DNA of 64,000 nt from Ferdinandcohnia humi_A. Lineage in GTDB: Bacteria > Bacillota > Bacilli > Bacillales > Bacillaceae_L. Location: contig JBLKRX010000001.1 in assembly GCA_047608075.1 (NCBI GenBank), forward strand, positions 62,001-126,000. Direction: 5' to 3'. Below, in pieces: positions 25,894-34,601 of this stretch (the first letter of the stretch is position 1; every line of letters begins with the position of its first letter). The notes beneath the pieces are model-generated. The model did not search any database, was not told the DNA's origin, and was given only the letters and a program-made list of their open reading frames with translations. The position numbers and the translations under genes are program-made.

Positions 25894-27227
25894 CGACTGT
25901 GAAGGAACAACACCAAATCCAAGCTGAGTTCAAATCTAGGATGGATGAAAATGAATTACTGAATTGTATGCGCTGTGGCTTTTGTCTTCCTACCTGCCCA
26001 ACCTATATTGAATCAGGTTTCCAGGAATCACATTCCCCAAGAGGAAGAATCGCTTTAATGAAAGCTGTTGTAGATGGGTTGATTGAACCTGATGAGGACT
26101 TTGAACGATCGCTCAATATGTGTTTAGGTTGTCGTGCTTGTGAGCCAGTATGTCCATCCGGTGTTAATTATGGACACCTTCTTGAAGAGGCACGAGATAT
26201 CGTTGCCCAAAATAAAAAGCACTCTCTTCCCGTTAGAGCGATTCGTAAAACTGTTTTTGAAGGAGTATTTCCATACCAACATCGCATGCGTACTCTTACT
26301 GGCTTACTTGGTGTGTATCAACGATCTGGTATTCAAAAACTAGTACAAAAAAGTGGAATGATGAAGCTATTTCCTGATAACTTGGCAACAATGGAAAAGG
26401 TTCTTCCCTCTGTTCCTACTATTAAGGAAATGAAAAATCGTCCAAATCATTTGGAGTCGATCGGTACCAAAAAGAAAAAGGTCGCCTTTTTCTCAGGTTG
26501 CTTAATGGATACGATGTTTATGAAAACCAATGATGCAACAATGAAGCTCCTTCAGCTTGCAGGTTGTGAAATAGTCATTCCTACTTCCCAAACATGCTGT
26601 GGTGCACTACATGGACATAGTGGAGAAAAAAATCAAGCAAAAGAATTGGCAAGAAGAAATATTGCCGCGTTTGAAGAAATAGAGGCAGACTATATCATTA
26701 CAAATGCCGGTGGGTGTGGCGCGTTTTTAATAGAGTATGACCATTTACTTAAGGATGATCCTACCTGGGCTGAACGGGCGAAAGTATTCTCTAATAAGCT
26801 TAAGGATATAACCTCTGTGTTAGTAGAGCTAGAATTTCATAAAAAAGAGCTTGTTCTTCCTAGTCAAATCATTACATACCAGGATTCCTGCCACCTACGT
26901 AATGTTATGAAAACTGCATCGGAGCCTAGATTATTGCTTCAATCCATTCAAGGCGCTACTTTTATGGAGATGAAAAATGCCGATAGTTGCTGCGGCTCCG
27001 CTGGTATTTATAATATTGTAGAATCCGAAATGTCGATGAAAATACTTGATTCCAAAATGGAAAATGTGAAGAATACCGAAGCAAAAACGATCGTTACCGC
27101 AAATCCAGGCTGTCTTTTACAGATGAAACTAGGTATTGAACGAGAAGGATTGTCTGATAAAATGCGAGCCGTTCATATTGTTGATTTGCTGGTAGAGGCT
27201 GTAGAGAGTCATAACGTAAAATTGTAA
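25890..27227 (+). CDS. glcF: Glycolate oxidase iron-sulfur subunit GlcF
   Basis: This 445-residue protein has two [4Fe-4S] ferredoxin motifs at the N-terminus (CMRCGFCLPTCPTY near 26 and CLGCRACEPVCPSG near 77) and two C-terminal CCG domains (TCCGALHGHSG near 234; DSCCGSAGIYN near 370). It passes electrons from GlcD to the membrane quinone pool. Start overlaps the glcD stop by 4 nt. No GlcE (the second FAD-like subunit of the E. coli enzyme) is present, as in B. subtilis YsfCD. Confidence 0.93.
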   Translation: MTTVKEQHQIQAEFKSRMDENELLNCMRCGFCLPTCPTYIESGFQESHSPRGRIALMKAVVDGLIEPDEDFERSLNMCLGCRACEPVCPSGVNYGHLLEEARDIVAQNKKHSLPVRAIRKTVFEGVFPYQHRMRTLTGLLGVYQRSGIQKLVQKSGMMKLFPDNLATMEKVLPSVPTIKEMKNRPNHLESIGTKKKKVAFFSGCLMDTMFMKTNDATMKLLQLAGCEIVIPTSQTCCGALHGHSGEKNQAKELARRNIAAFEEIEADYIITNAGGCGAFLIEYDHLLKDDPTWAERAKVFSNKLKDITSVLVELEFHKKELVLPSQIITYQDSCHLRNVMKTASEPRLLLQSIQGATFMEMKNADSCCGSAGIYNIVESEMSMKILDSKMENVKNTEAKTIVTANPGCLLQMKLGIEREGLSDKMRAVHIVDLLVEAVESHNVKL

Positions 27228-27345
27228 TTGGAATGAATAAGATTTAATACAATATGTGTTTGAGACAAAGTCAAATTTTCTTTGTCTTCACTTATCTCGA
27301 TGGATATTTAGTAGAGTTCTATATCACCAGACTGTCTTGAAAACG

Positions 27346-27415
27346 CTTGTCAGACAAGGCGTACAGCCGCACGAAGACAATAGAAATTGCCTTCATGAGC
27401 GGACGAGTAAGGCAA
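27346..27415 (+). other. Structured spacer element between glcF and the PHA genes
   Basis: Within the 361-bp gap are two local inverted repeats: CTTGTC / GACAAG with a 1-nt centre (27346-27358) and TTGCCTT / AAGGCAA around a 15-nt loop (27387-27415). The segment is richer in G+C than its surroundings and is flanked by the similar sequences AAACGCTTGTC (27341) and AAACGTTTGTC (27431). It could be a small RNA, a palindromic repeat or a remnant; its role is unknown. Confidence 0.35.
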
Positions 27416-27451
27416 GCAACGAAGTATACAAAACGTTTGTCAACTGTCTGA

Positions 27452-27480
27452 CACTAGGAAACTTTCCTAGTGTTTTTTTT
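27452..27480 (+). terminator. Strong intrinsic terminator after glcDF
   Basis: A 10-bp perfect stem (CACTAGGAAA / TTTCCTAGTG) with a 1-nt centre is followed by eight T residues. Confidence 0.9.
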
Positions 27481-27588
27481 ATGTAAGGCATACTTATAAG
27501 GCACTTTTATCATTTTCTGAACACAGTATTTAACATTGAATATATTGTACTGAATGCTAGTAACTAGAATTCGAGAGGAGGATATTCG

Positions 27589-28092
27589 TTGCATAATGAT
27601 AAAGATATATCAATCAATGAATTTATTAAGCTTCTAGGTAAAAAATCAGAATCCAAGATTCGAAGCAATATTCATGCGTTATTAAAAGATGATAAAACAG
27701 TAGATCTCGTAAAGAAAGCACTACACCCCCATGTAAACATGTTAAAAGGTATGAAAAAAAATACAGAGACTATTTCTCAACAACTTAATCTACCTACAAA
27801 AACCGATATAGCCAATATAGCCAAGCTTGGAATACAAATTGAAGAAAAAATAGATGCTCTTGAGGAGAAAGTCCTCCGTTTAGCGCAGGAAAAAACACCA
27901 CATCATACCTTAACAACCAAACAAGGTTTGACTAGGCACCGAGAGTCAAAGGAAATAGATTTGCCATCAAAAAAAGAGATTGAACTTCTTAAAAGACTTA
28001 TGAAAATGAATATAATAATGGGAAATATTTCAGATAACGACTGGATTAATGAAAAGGTAGAGAATATGATTCGAGTGAAGCGCCGTGATTAG
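27589..28092 (+). CDS. Polyhydroxyalkanoate synthase subunit PhaR-like (class III/IV accessory subunit)
   Basis: This 167-residue, coiled-coil-rich protein contains NLPTKTDIANIAKLGIQIEE (around 63-82) followed by KIDALEEKVLRL, the pattern shared by PhaR/PhaE synthase subunits and phasins. It overlaps phaC by 8 nt, as expected for a class IV PhaRC synthase, in which PhaR is needed for PhaC activity. It is shorter than B. megaterium PhaR (about 200 residues) and its C-terminal third (LLKRLMKMNIIMGNISDN) was not recognised. The start is TTG at 27589, placed by GAGGAGG 7 nt upstream. Confidence 0.75.
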   Translation: MHNDKDISINEFIKLLGKKSESKIRSNIHALLKDDKTVDLVKKALHPHVNMLKGMKKNTETISQQLNLPTKTDIANIAKLGIQIEEKIDALEEKVLRLAQEKTPHHTLTTKQGLTRHRESKEIDLPSKKEIELLKRLMKMNIIMGNISDNDWINEKVENMIRVKRRD

Positions 28093-29113
28093 AAGAAACA
28101 ACTTAACTAATTTCTCAAATATTATCAATAAAAATAAACCAAAAGTTGGACAAACACCTAAAACAGCTATTTGGAGAAAAAATAAAGCAACTGTATGGTT
28201 TTATCCTGCAAGAGAGCAAAAATACCAAACTCCCCTTTTCCTCATTTATTCTTTAGTAAGCAAATCCTATATTCTTGATCTAAGTCCAGAAACAAGTATG
28301 ATTCAAGCATTTACTACTCACGGCTATAATGTATATTTACTAGATTTTGGAGTACCAGGTTATGAAGATAAAGATTTAACCCTCGATGACTATGTTACCA
28401 AATACATCGAAAAAGGTGTAGAGTGTTCGTTAGCTCACTCTAATACAAAGGATCTAACAATAATTGGGTATTGCCTCGGTGGAACTCTTGCTACTATGTA
28501 TGCAGCAATTACTTCTCAACGAATTAAAAATCTTATTCTTCTAGTGGCACCTATCGATTTTAGTCATATTCCACTACCCGTTAACTGGAAACAGATGTTG
28601 AAAAATGAACGACCAGCTATCGAAAATCTCATTGACCAATACGGTATAATTCCGCCAAACGTGATTGACAAAGGAATAAAGGTAATCACTTCTCCTATTT
28701 CTATTACACCTTATCTAGCTCTTTCCGATAAAAGAGGGGATTCCCACTCTGTAGAAAAGTGGCAAGCTTTTAATCATTGGGCTAGAGACCATATCCCCTT
28801 TGTCGGGGGTACTATTAAACAATTAATATTCGACATTGCACTGGATAACAAATTGGCGAAGAATAGACTCATACTTAATGGAAAGCGAGTTAACCTTCGG
28901 AATATAAAGAGTAACTTACTGGTTGTGTCCGCAAACAACGACGACCTGGTTCCAGAGAAAAGCACCTCCCCAATAATCAGACTTGTTTCTAGTAAGGATA
29001 AAACTTACAAATCGATAAATGGTGGTCACGCTTCGTTAGCTGTAAAAGGCTATCTACCCGATTTTCTAAAAAAATGGTTAGCGGAACATTCTCATTCCAT
29101 TAATACTGAATAA
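28085..29113 (+). CDS. phaC: Polyhydroxyalkanoate synthase catalytic subunit PhaC (class III/IV)
   Basis: This 342-residue alpha/beta-hydrolase has the PHA synthase lipase-like box with cysteine nucleophile, IIGYCLGGTLATMYA (Cys130), the acid in SANNDDLVPEKS (about Asp286) and the general base His315 in NGGHASL. The segment PGYEDKDLTLDDYV is also typical. Class III/IV enzymes are about 350-360 residues and need PhaE or PhaR. It polymerises 3-hydroxyacyl-CoA into storage polyester granules. The GTG start at 28085 lies inside the upstream gene. No phaA, phaB, phaP or phaQ is nearby, so precursor supply must come from elsewhere. Confidence 0.85.
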   Translation: MIRRNNLTNFSNIINKNKPKVGQTPKTAIWRKNKATVWFYPAREQKYQTPLFLIYSLVSKSYILDLSPETSMIQAFTTHGYNVYLLDFGVPGYEDKDLTLDDYVTKYIEKGVECSLAHSNTKDLTIIGYCLGGTLATMYAAITSQRIKNLILLVAPIDFSHIPLPVNWKQMLKNERPAIENLIDQYGIIPPNVIDKGIKVITSPISITPYLALSDKRGDSHSVEKWQAFNHWARDHIPFVGGTIKQLIFDIALDNKLAKNRLILNGKRVNLRNIKSNLLVVSANNDDLVPEKSTSPIIRLVSSKDKTYKSINGGHASLAVKGYLPDFLKKWLAEHSHSINTE

Positions 29114-29158
29114 GTTAGAACCTTCATCTGCTAAGTAATAAAAGGAGGAACAAAGCTC

Positions 29159-30499
29159 ATGACAAACAATTCACCTCCTGGTCCAAAGGGTAAACTAGTT
29201 ACTGGTAATTTAGATGAGTTTCAAGTAGACCCCTTAAAGTTCCTACGACACCTGAGGTCCAAATATGGTGATTTCGTTAAATTCCGTTTGGGACCATTTC
29301 AAAATATCTATTTGATTAACGAGCCAGAATTAATTAAAGAAGTGCTAGTTACGAAACATAAATCATTTGTAAAATCGAAGGACATCCAAACCCTGAAAAC
29401 GGTATTGGGTGATGGTTTACTGACCAGTGAAAAAGATAAACACAAAACTCAACGTAGACTCATACAACCTTCCTTTACAAGATCGCGAATTATGGGTTAT
29501 GGCAAGGATATGATTGATACAACTTCACTCTATATTTCCTCGTGGAAAAACGGGGAACTGCGAACAATCTCCGAGGATATGATGAATCTTACATTAGGTA
29601 TTATTAGTAAGACAATGTTCTCAATGGACTTAAAAGAAGGTGCACAAGTCATTGGAGGGCCGATGGATACCGTAATGAAGCAAAGTATCAAACGAATGAG
29701 GTCCCTCATCAAGTTGCCATTATGGTTACCTACTCCTCAAAATAGGAAGTTAAAACATGCCATTCAAGCTCTTGACGATGTATTGTATGAGATTATTAAC
29801 AAACGAAAACAGGAACAGGAAGATACTTATGAAGATTTATTAAGTGTCTTAATGAAGGCTAAAGACTCAGGCGAAAACATAGGAATGAGTGATATCCAAC
29901 TTAGGGATGAGCTTATGACTATTTTTCTAGCTGGTCATGAGACCACTGCTAATGCACTTACGTGGACCTTTTACTTGCTTTCCCGGCATCCTAACGTTGA
30001 AAAGAAATTTAATCAAGAAATAGATACTGTACTTGGTTCAAACCCATTAGCACCAGAACATTATAAGGATTTAACCTATACCCAATGCATTGTATGGGAA
30101 TCACTTCGATTATATCCACCCGCGTATGTGATTGGTAGGCAAGTTGAAACGGATGTACAAATCGGTAACTATCAATTACGAAAGGGCGAGATGGTGTTAA
30201 TGAGTCAATATGTGGCCCACCGAAATGAAACATATTTTGCAGAACCCGATTCATTTATACCTGAGCGCTTTGAGGATGGATTAATGAAATCCTTACCGAC
30301 ATATGCATTCTTCCCTTTTGGTGGCGGACCGAGAGTATGCATCGGTAACCATTTTTCCTTAATGGAAACCGTTCTTGTGCTAGCATGTATTGGACAAAAA
30401 TACCAGCTAATCCTCTCAGATGATGCCCTCTTACATCCACTGCCACTCATTACGCTTAGACCAAAAGGCGGATTAAAAATGTTTGTAAAAGAAAGATAA
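29159..30499 (+). CDS. Cytochrome P450
   Basis: This 446-residue soluble P450 shows the I-helix motif AGHETTANAL (around residue 258), the K-helix ESLRLYPP (ExxR, around 311) and the heme loop FGGGPRVCIG with the cysteine ligand at Cys394. The N-terminal proline-rich PPGPKG replaces any membrane anchor. It begins 45 nt after phaC on the same strand, with AAAGGAGG before the ATG, so co-transcription is likely. Fatty acid or terpenoid hydroxylation is common for Bacillus P450s; the substrate is unknown. No dedicated ferredoxin or reductase is adjacent. Confidence 0.93.
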   Translation: MTNNSPPGPKGKLVTGNLDEFQVDPLKFLRHLRSKYGDFVKFRLGPFQNIYLINEPELIKEVLVTKHKSFVKSKDIQTLKTVLGDGLLTSEKDKHKTQRRLIQPSFTRSRIMGYGKDMIDTTSLYISSWKNGELRTISEDMMNLTLGIISKTMFSMDLKEGAQVIGGPMDTVMKQSIKRMRSLIKLPLWLPTPQNRKLKHAIQALDDVLYEIINKRKQEQEDTYEDLLSVLMKAKDSGENIGMSDIQLRDELMTIFLAGHETTANALTWTFYLLSRHPNVEKKFNQEIDTVLGSNPLAPEHYKDLTYTQCIVWESLRLYPPAYVIGRQVETDVQIGNYQLRKGEMVLMSQYVAHRNETYFAEPDSFIPERFEDGLMKSLPTYAFFPFGGGPRVCIGNHFSLMETVLVLACIGQKYQLILSDDALLHPLPLITLRPKGGLKMFVKER

Positions 30500-30503
30500 A
30501 ATT

Positions 30504-30523
30504 AAGGTAGCCTTCGCTACCTT
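30504..30523 (+). terminator. Hairpin after the P450 gene
   Basis: An 8-bp perfect stem AAGGTAGC / GCTACCTT with a 4-nt loop is followed by TCTATTTTTC, a moderate T tract. Confidence 0.75.
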
Positions 30524-30626
30524 TCTATTTTTCATCGCTATTTACCTAGGAAACTACCTTTTTTATAAATGTTGCCATTGCACACATTCTAATACACATA
30601 TCTAACTCGAAGCATACCACATACTC

Positions 30627-31220
30627 TTAAAATATATATCGGTGTAAGTAAAATTTTGTAACAGACAAATACTCCCGAATATATGCCTTTACCAGTGTAA
30701 TTTCAGGAGTCTTTGCTGGTAAACCCTCCACTTTTAATTGAGCATCCTTCGCAATTTGGATCGAACGATAGAGGTGATAATCATTTGTTACAACGAGTCC
30801 CTTCTTCGCACCATCAGGTATAAATCTCTTTGAAAAATCAATATTTTCATAGGTACTCGTTGATTTATCTTCAAGAAAGATTCTAGATTCATTAATCCCT
30901 TTATCAATTAGTGCTCGTTTCATTGCTTCCGCTTCGGTTATATCTTCCCCGGGCCCTTGTCCTCCAGAGGCTATAATGATCGTTTCTGGATTTTCCTTTG
31001 CATATTCAGCAGCCGCATTTATTCGGTATGTAAGTGACAAGGAAGGAAACTCACCATTAACTTTTGCACCAAGTATTATGAGATAATCAGCATCATCAGA
31101 TGGTTGAACTTTTGTATATTGTGAAATTTTATAATGGATCATGCCTACGTAGAGAATCCCACAACCTATAACTATCCCAATAATCAAGGCAATCATCCTT
31201 TTCTTTTTTTCTTTTTCCAA
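30627..31220 (-). CDS. YdcF/SanA-like DUF218 membrane protein
   Basis: This 197-residue protein has one N-terminal membrane span (residues about 8-28) and a DUF218 domain with DYLIILGAKVNG (around 44), the ASGGQGPGEDITEAEAMKRAL segment (around 84) and VVTNDYHLYRS (around 143). ElyC/SanA/YdcF proteins affect cell envelope properties, but their reaction is not settled. The start is TTG at 31220 with AAAGGGG 10 nt upstream. It lies alone between two convergent units. Confidence 0.85.
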   Translation of the reverse strand: MEKEKKKRMIALIIGIVIGCGILYVGMIHYKISQYTKVQPSDDADYLIILGAKVNGEFPSLSLTYRINAAAEYAKENPETIIIASGGQGPGEDITEAEAMKRALIDKGINESRIFLEDKSTSTYENIDFSKRFIPDGAKKGLVVTNDYHLYRSIQIAKDAQLKVEGLPAKTPEITLVKAYIREYLSVTKFYLHRYIF

Positions 31221-31347
31221 TCGATTACAACCCCTTTAAATGTATTCTATCACTTTTCAGGCCGGTTACTATAGGTTACTAAATTAGATTCCTTTATTTC
31301 TTTACCTTCAAACACTCATTTAGAGAGGAAATATCAATTAATAATAA

Positions 31348-31373
31348 ATCGGAGATGGTAACTCATCTCCGAT
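31348..31373 (-). terminator. Terminator after the AddA-like gene
   Basis: A 10-bp perfect stem ATCGGAGATG / CATCTCCGAT reads on the minus strand into TTATTATTAATT, 10 nt after the stop codon. Confidence 0.7.
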
Positions 31374-31382
31374 CATCTATAA

Positions 31383-34300
31383 TTATCCTTCTATTGGTAC
31401 TACTTTATTAGGTGTGACAAAATATAGCTGCTTTTCTGAAACGACTTCACCTGTGATTCGTTCCCACATATGTTGATACATGTCAATTTGGTCTCGATAG
31501 AATTTTGTGAGCTCCGATAAATAGGAAGTATCCTTTGGACGATCTGTTTTGTAATCAACGATCTTCCATTTTCCATTTATCTTGTATGCAAGGTCAATGA
31601 TTCCATTTATAAAAATGGTATCTGGCTGATTTCCATCCTTCACTACAACTGAATAGAGTGGGTCGCGTCTGTCCATTTTAAAAGTGAACGGAACCTCTGG
31701 TAACACCAGCTCTGCATGTTGGATTTCCTGCCAAACAGTTGATTGTTTAAAATGCTCAACAGCTTGGGCAATCTCAACTGCACGCTCCAATGACAGCTTG
31801 TGTTTTTGAAGAGAGCTCAAGATTACCTTTGCTTCGTCTTCACCCTTCACTACCTTTTCAAAGACCTCGTGAACGAATGTACCCCAGGTTAACCCACCAC
31901 CTTCTTCCCGTTCAATTTCGAGTATATATATATCCTTCTTATCTTCAGTCGGACTGATCCTTGTGTACGAAGGAGTTCGTCTGTCATCCACCCAATCTAG
32001 TATATGGCGAGTCTCGGCTTCGAACTCTTGAAGCGTAATGCGCTGAACCTGTTCATTTGGTTCTTCAATATCAATTTCTTGTATTTCTATCACTTTTAGT
32101 TCAGGAAGTCCTTCCAATAATAGACTCCAAGGATTCTTGTTGTTTTTCTTTTCGCAAACACTTATAATCATTAGTTTTTCTGCACGTGTTGCAGCTACAT
32201 ATAAAATTCGTATCTCCTCTGCAAGTAAATAGGCCTCTTCTACTTCCTTATAATGGTCCCAGTTTTGTGGCTGTGCCACTGTTTTGTTAGTAGGTCCATG
32301 TTTTTTTGTAAACATAAAATAACCTGTTGATGTCTGTTCCTCCCGTTTGATATGGGATGAAATATAATTACTAACAACTGTTTTTTTCCCTGGGTGAGCT
32401 AAGAACACAATACCTGCCTCTAATCCTTTTGCTTTATGGACATTCATGATCCGAACTGCATTGTCATCTTCCTCAAGATTGATTACCTTTGTTTTCGCTT
32501 TAATTTGTTCCCTTACAAATTCAACTGCATGTCCGAACGTAGTAGCTCCCTTCACTTCTTCTGCTCGTAGTGCTTCCATAACTTGAAGTAGGTTTGTTGC
32601 TTCACGTTTCCTATAATTCTTTGCAAGAAAAAGTGGATATAGGCCAATGTCTTCGATCATCTTTTCAATCGCAACTACAGGTGAGTAGGAGGATTTCCAT
32701 TTTGCGTATAAGTGCAGCTTTGTTAGTGCCTCCTCAAAATGAAGCTTTGTTCCCTCTTGAAGCCCGACTGGTACCTCAGCAAATAATGAAAAAGCTCCAC
32801 CCGCTTGTTTCCATTGGAACAATTCTTCATCACTAATTCCAAACCACACACTGCGAAGAACCGCAACAAATGCAACCTGGTCAGTTGTATCTACAAGAGT
32901 GTCTAGTAATCGTAGCAAATCCTGAAACTCTGGAATCAATCCTATTTCCATTTCTCCGCTTACACTCACTGGTATTCCTTTCGATTCAAGTGTCTGGGCA
33001 TACACCTCAATTCCATCATTATATCTTGTTAAAATCATACATTCACGCGGTTCATGCCCCTCTACTATCAGTCGTTTTATGTATGTTGCAATACATTCCG
33101 CATCCTTTTCAATAATCGCAGTTTTATTTGAAGAGAATTCTTCTGGAATAACCAGCTTTCTAATACCTACAAAATCAGTTTCTTCTGCTGAATGATAAGA
33201 ATGTAAAGGTCGATAAGCTGCTTGATATTCACTTTCTTTATCTGGCAAGTGCTGCTTAAAAACATTGTTTAACTGACTCGTAATGGTATCTACAGTTCGA
33301 AAGTTCATTGTGAGTTGGAGAGCTTCTCCTCCATGAATTTTGATTAGCTCTTTTACAAGATTATAAATATCAATATCAGCTCGTCTGAATCGATAAATCG
33401 CTTGTTTTGGATCACCGACAACAAATAAGGAACCAGGACGTGGTATACATTTGGTCCAGTTCTGTTCCGAAACATCTTCACCTGTTAAATAAAACATAAT
33501 TTCAGCCTGAATTGGATCCGTGTCTTGGAACTCGTCCACTAAAAGCCTTTTATATTTCTGTTGAAAGTAATTGCGTACCTCTGCATTACTTTTTAATAGT
33601 GTAGCAGTTTTCATTAGGAGGTCTTGAAAATTTAATAATGAACGTTCTCTCTTTATCCGCTCATATTCTACAAGAGCGCCTTTAAAAAATTCAATAATAA
33701 ATGGATGACAGTACTCTCTCCACTGTTTGATTAATGGTTGAATACGGTCTTCATAAAACTGCTTTACTCTAGTTTGATATTCCTTTGCCTCCTCTTTAGA
33801 GGACCATTTATATTGAGTAATACCAAAGCTTTTCTTTTTATCAAATATTTCAAAGATCTCAATCATTACCTGTTCGTTTTGTTTCCTGTAGCGATGTAAT
33901 TGGAGCGCTTCTGTAATTGCTTTCTGCATATCGTCATGCCCTTTTGGAGGATCAGCTGGTATACAGCGGCATGCTTCCTGTAACAATACGATAAAACTGC
34001 GGTACGTTTCCTGAAGGCTTGGTTTATCGATATACTCATGATGCCATTCAACATCAGGGTAGTTCTTCATAGAGCAGAATCTCTTCTTAAGTTCACTTTC
34101 ATCAAGTACTAGTTCCTGAAATATCTGGAGCTTCTTAGGAGCTTCGTGTTGCAGTCTTTGTGTATATACAAACCATGCGTCCTCAGCTAACTGATTATCT
34201 TCCGCTTCTTCAAGCTCTAAAAAATTCACATCAAGTCCTGCTTCTACTGGACGCTCCCTTAATAATCGTGCACAAAAAGCATGGACAGTTCCTAAAAAAC

Positions 34301-34601
34301 ATTGCTCAATATTTTGTAATGCTTCCTCCAATTGATTCTTGATGGTATCATCTGTTTCTTTTTTATACACTTCTTCAAGCTTTGTTAAGAAACGAGTTTT
34401 TAACTCATCTGCCGCTTTTCTAGTGAAGGTAATTGCAACGAGTTCTTCTACTTTTGCTGTTCCAGTTCGTATCAGATTGACCATTCTATCAACTAAGCTT
34501 GTTGTCTTGCCTGAACCTGCGCCCGCTTCAACTAGAAAGTTTTTATTAAGTATATTTGTAACCTTATCTCGTGCTTGTTGATCAACGATTACCTTAGTCA
34601 T
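31383..34601 (-). CDS. UvrD/AddA-like ATP-dependent helicase-nuclease
   Basis: This 1072-residue superfamily 1 helicase has all core motifs: Walker A EAGAGSGKT (25-33), DEFQD (motif II), VGDPKQAIYRFR (III), NFRTVD (IV), MNVHKAKGLE (V) and YVAATRAEKL (VI). A C-terminal PD-(D/E)XK-type nuclease core IDLAYKINGKWKIVDYKTD (around 1015-1035) follows. It overlaps the upstream AddB-like gene by 8 nt, forming a two-subunit enzyme for DNA end processing. It is shorter than B. subtilis AddA (1232 residues), and its partner is also short, so it may be a divergent, second AddAB-type complex rather than the housekeeping one. Confidence 0.85.
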   Translation of the reverse strand: MTKVIVDQQARDKVTNILNKNFLVEAGAGSGKTTSLVDRMVNLIRTGTAKVEELVAITFTRKAADELKTRFLTKLEEVYKKETDDTIKNQLEEALQNIEQCFLGTVHAFCARLLRERPVEAGLDVNFLELEEAEDNQLAEDAWFVYTQRLQHEAPKKLQIFQELVLDESELKKRFCSMKNYPDVEWHHEYIDKPSLQETYRSFIVLLQEACRCIPADPPKGHDDMQKAITEALQLHRYRKQNEQVMIEIFEIFDKKKSFGITQYKWSSKEEAKEYQTRVKQFYEDRIQPLIKQWREYCHPFIIEFFKGALVEYERIKRERSLLNFQDLLMKTATLLKSNAEVRNYFQQKYKRLLVDEFQDTDPIQAEIMFYLTGEDVSEQNWTKCIPRPGSLFVVGDPKQAIYRFRRADIDIYNLVKELIKIHGGEALQLTMNFRTVDTITSQLNNVFKQHLPDKESEYQAAYRPLHSYHSAEETDFVGIRKLVIPEEFSSNKTAIIEKDAECIATYIKRLIVEGHEPRECMILTRYNDGIEVYAQTLESKGIPVSVSGEMEIGLIPEFQDLLRLLDTLVDTTDQVAFVAVLRSVWFGISDEELFQWKQAGGAFSLFAEVPVGLQEGTKLHFEEALTKLHLYAKWKSSYSPVVAIEKMIEDIGLYPLFLAKNYRKREATNLLQVMEALRAEEVKGATTFGHAVEFVREQIKAKTKVINLEEDDNAVRIMNVHKAKGLEAGIVFLAHPGKKTVVSNYISSHIKREEQTSTGYFMFTKKHGPTNKTVAQPQNWDHYKEVEEAYLLAEEIRILYVAATRAEKLMIISVCEKKNNKNPWSLLLEGLPELKVIEIQEIDIEEPNEQVQRITLQEFEAETRHILDWVDDRRTPSYTRISPTEDKKDIYILEIEREEGGGLTWGTFVHEVFEKVVKGEDEAKVILSSLQKHKLSLERAVEIAQAVEHFKQSTVWQEIQHAELVLPEVPFTFKMDRRDPLYSVVVKDGNQPDTIFINGIIDLAYKINGKWKIVDYKTDRPKDTSYLSELTKFYRDQIDMYQHMWERITGEVVSEKQLYFVTPNKVVPIEG

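Noticed and set aside
27256..27486. 76-residue ORF downstream of glcF
   Set aside because: No ribosome binding site, and it runs through the terminator hairpin at 27452.
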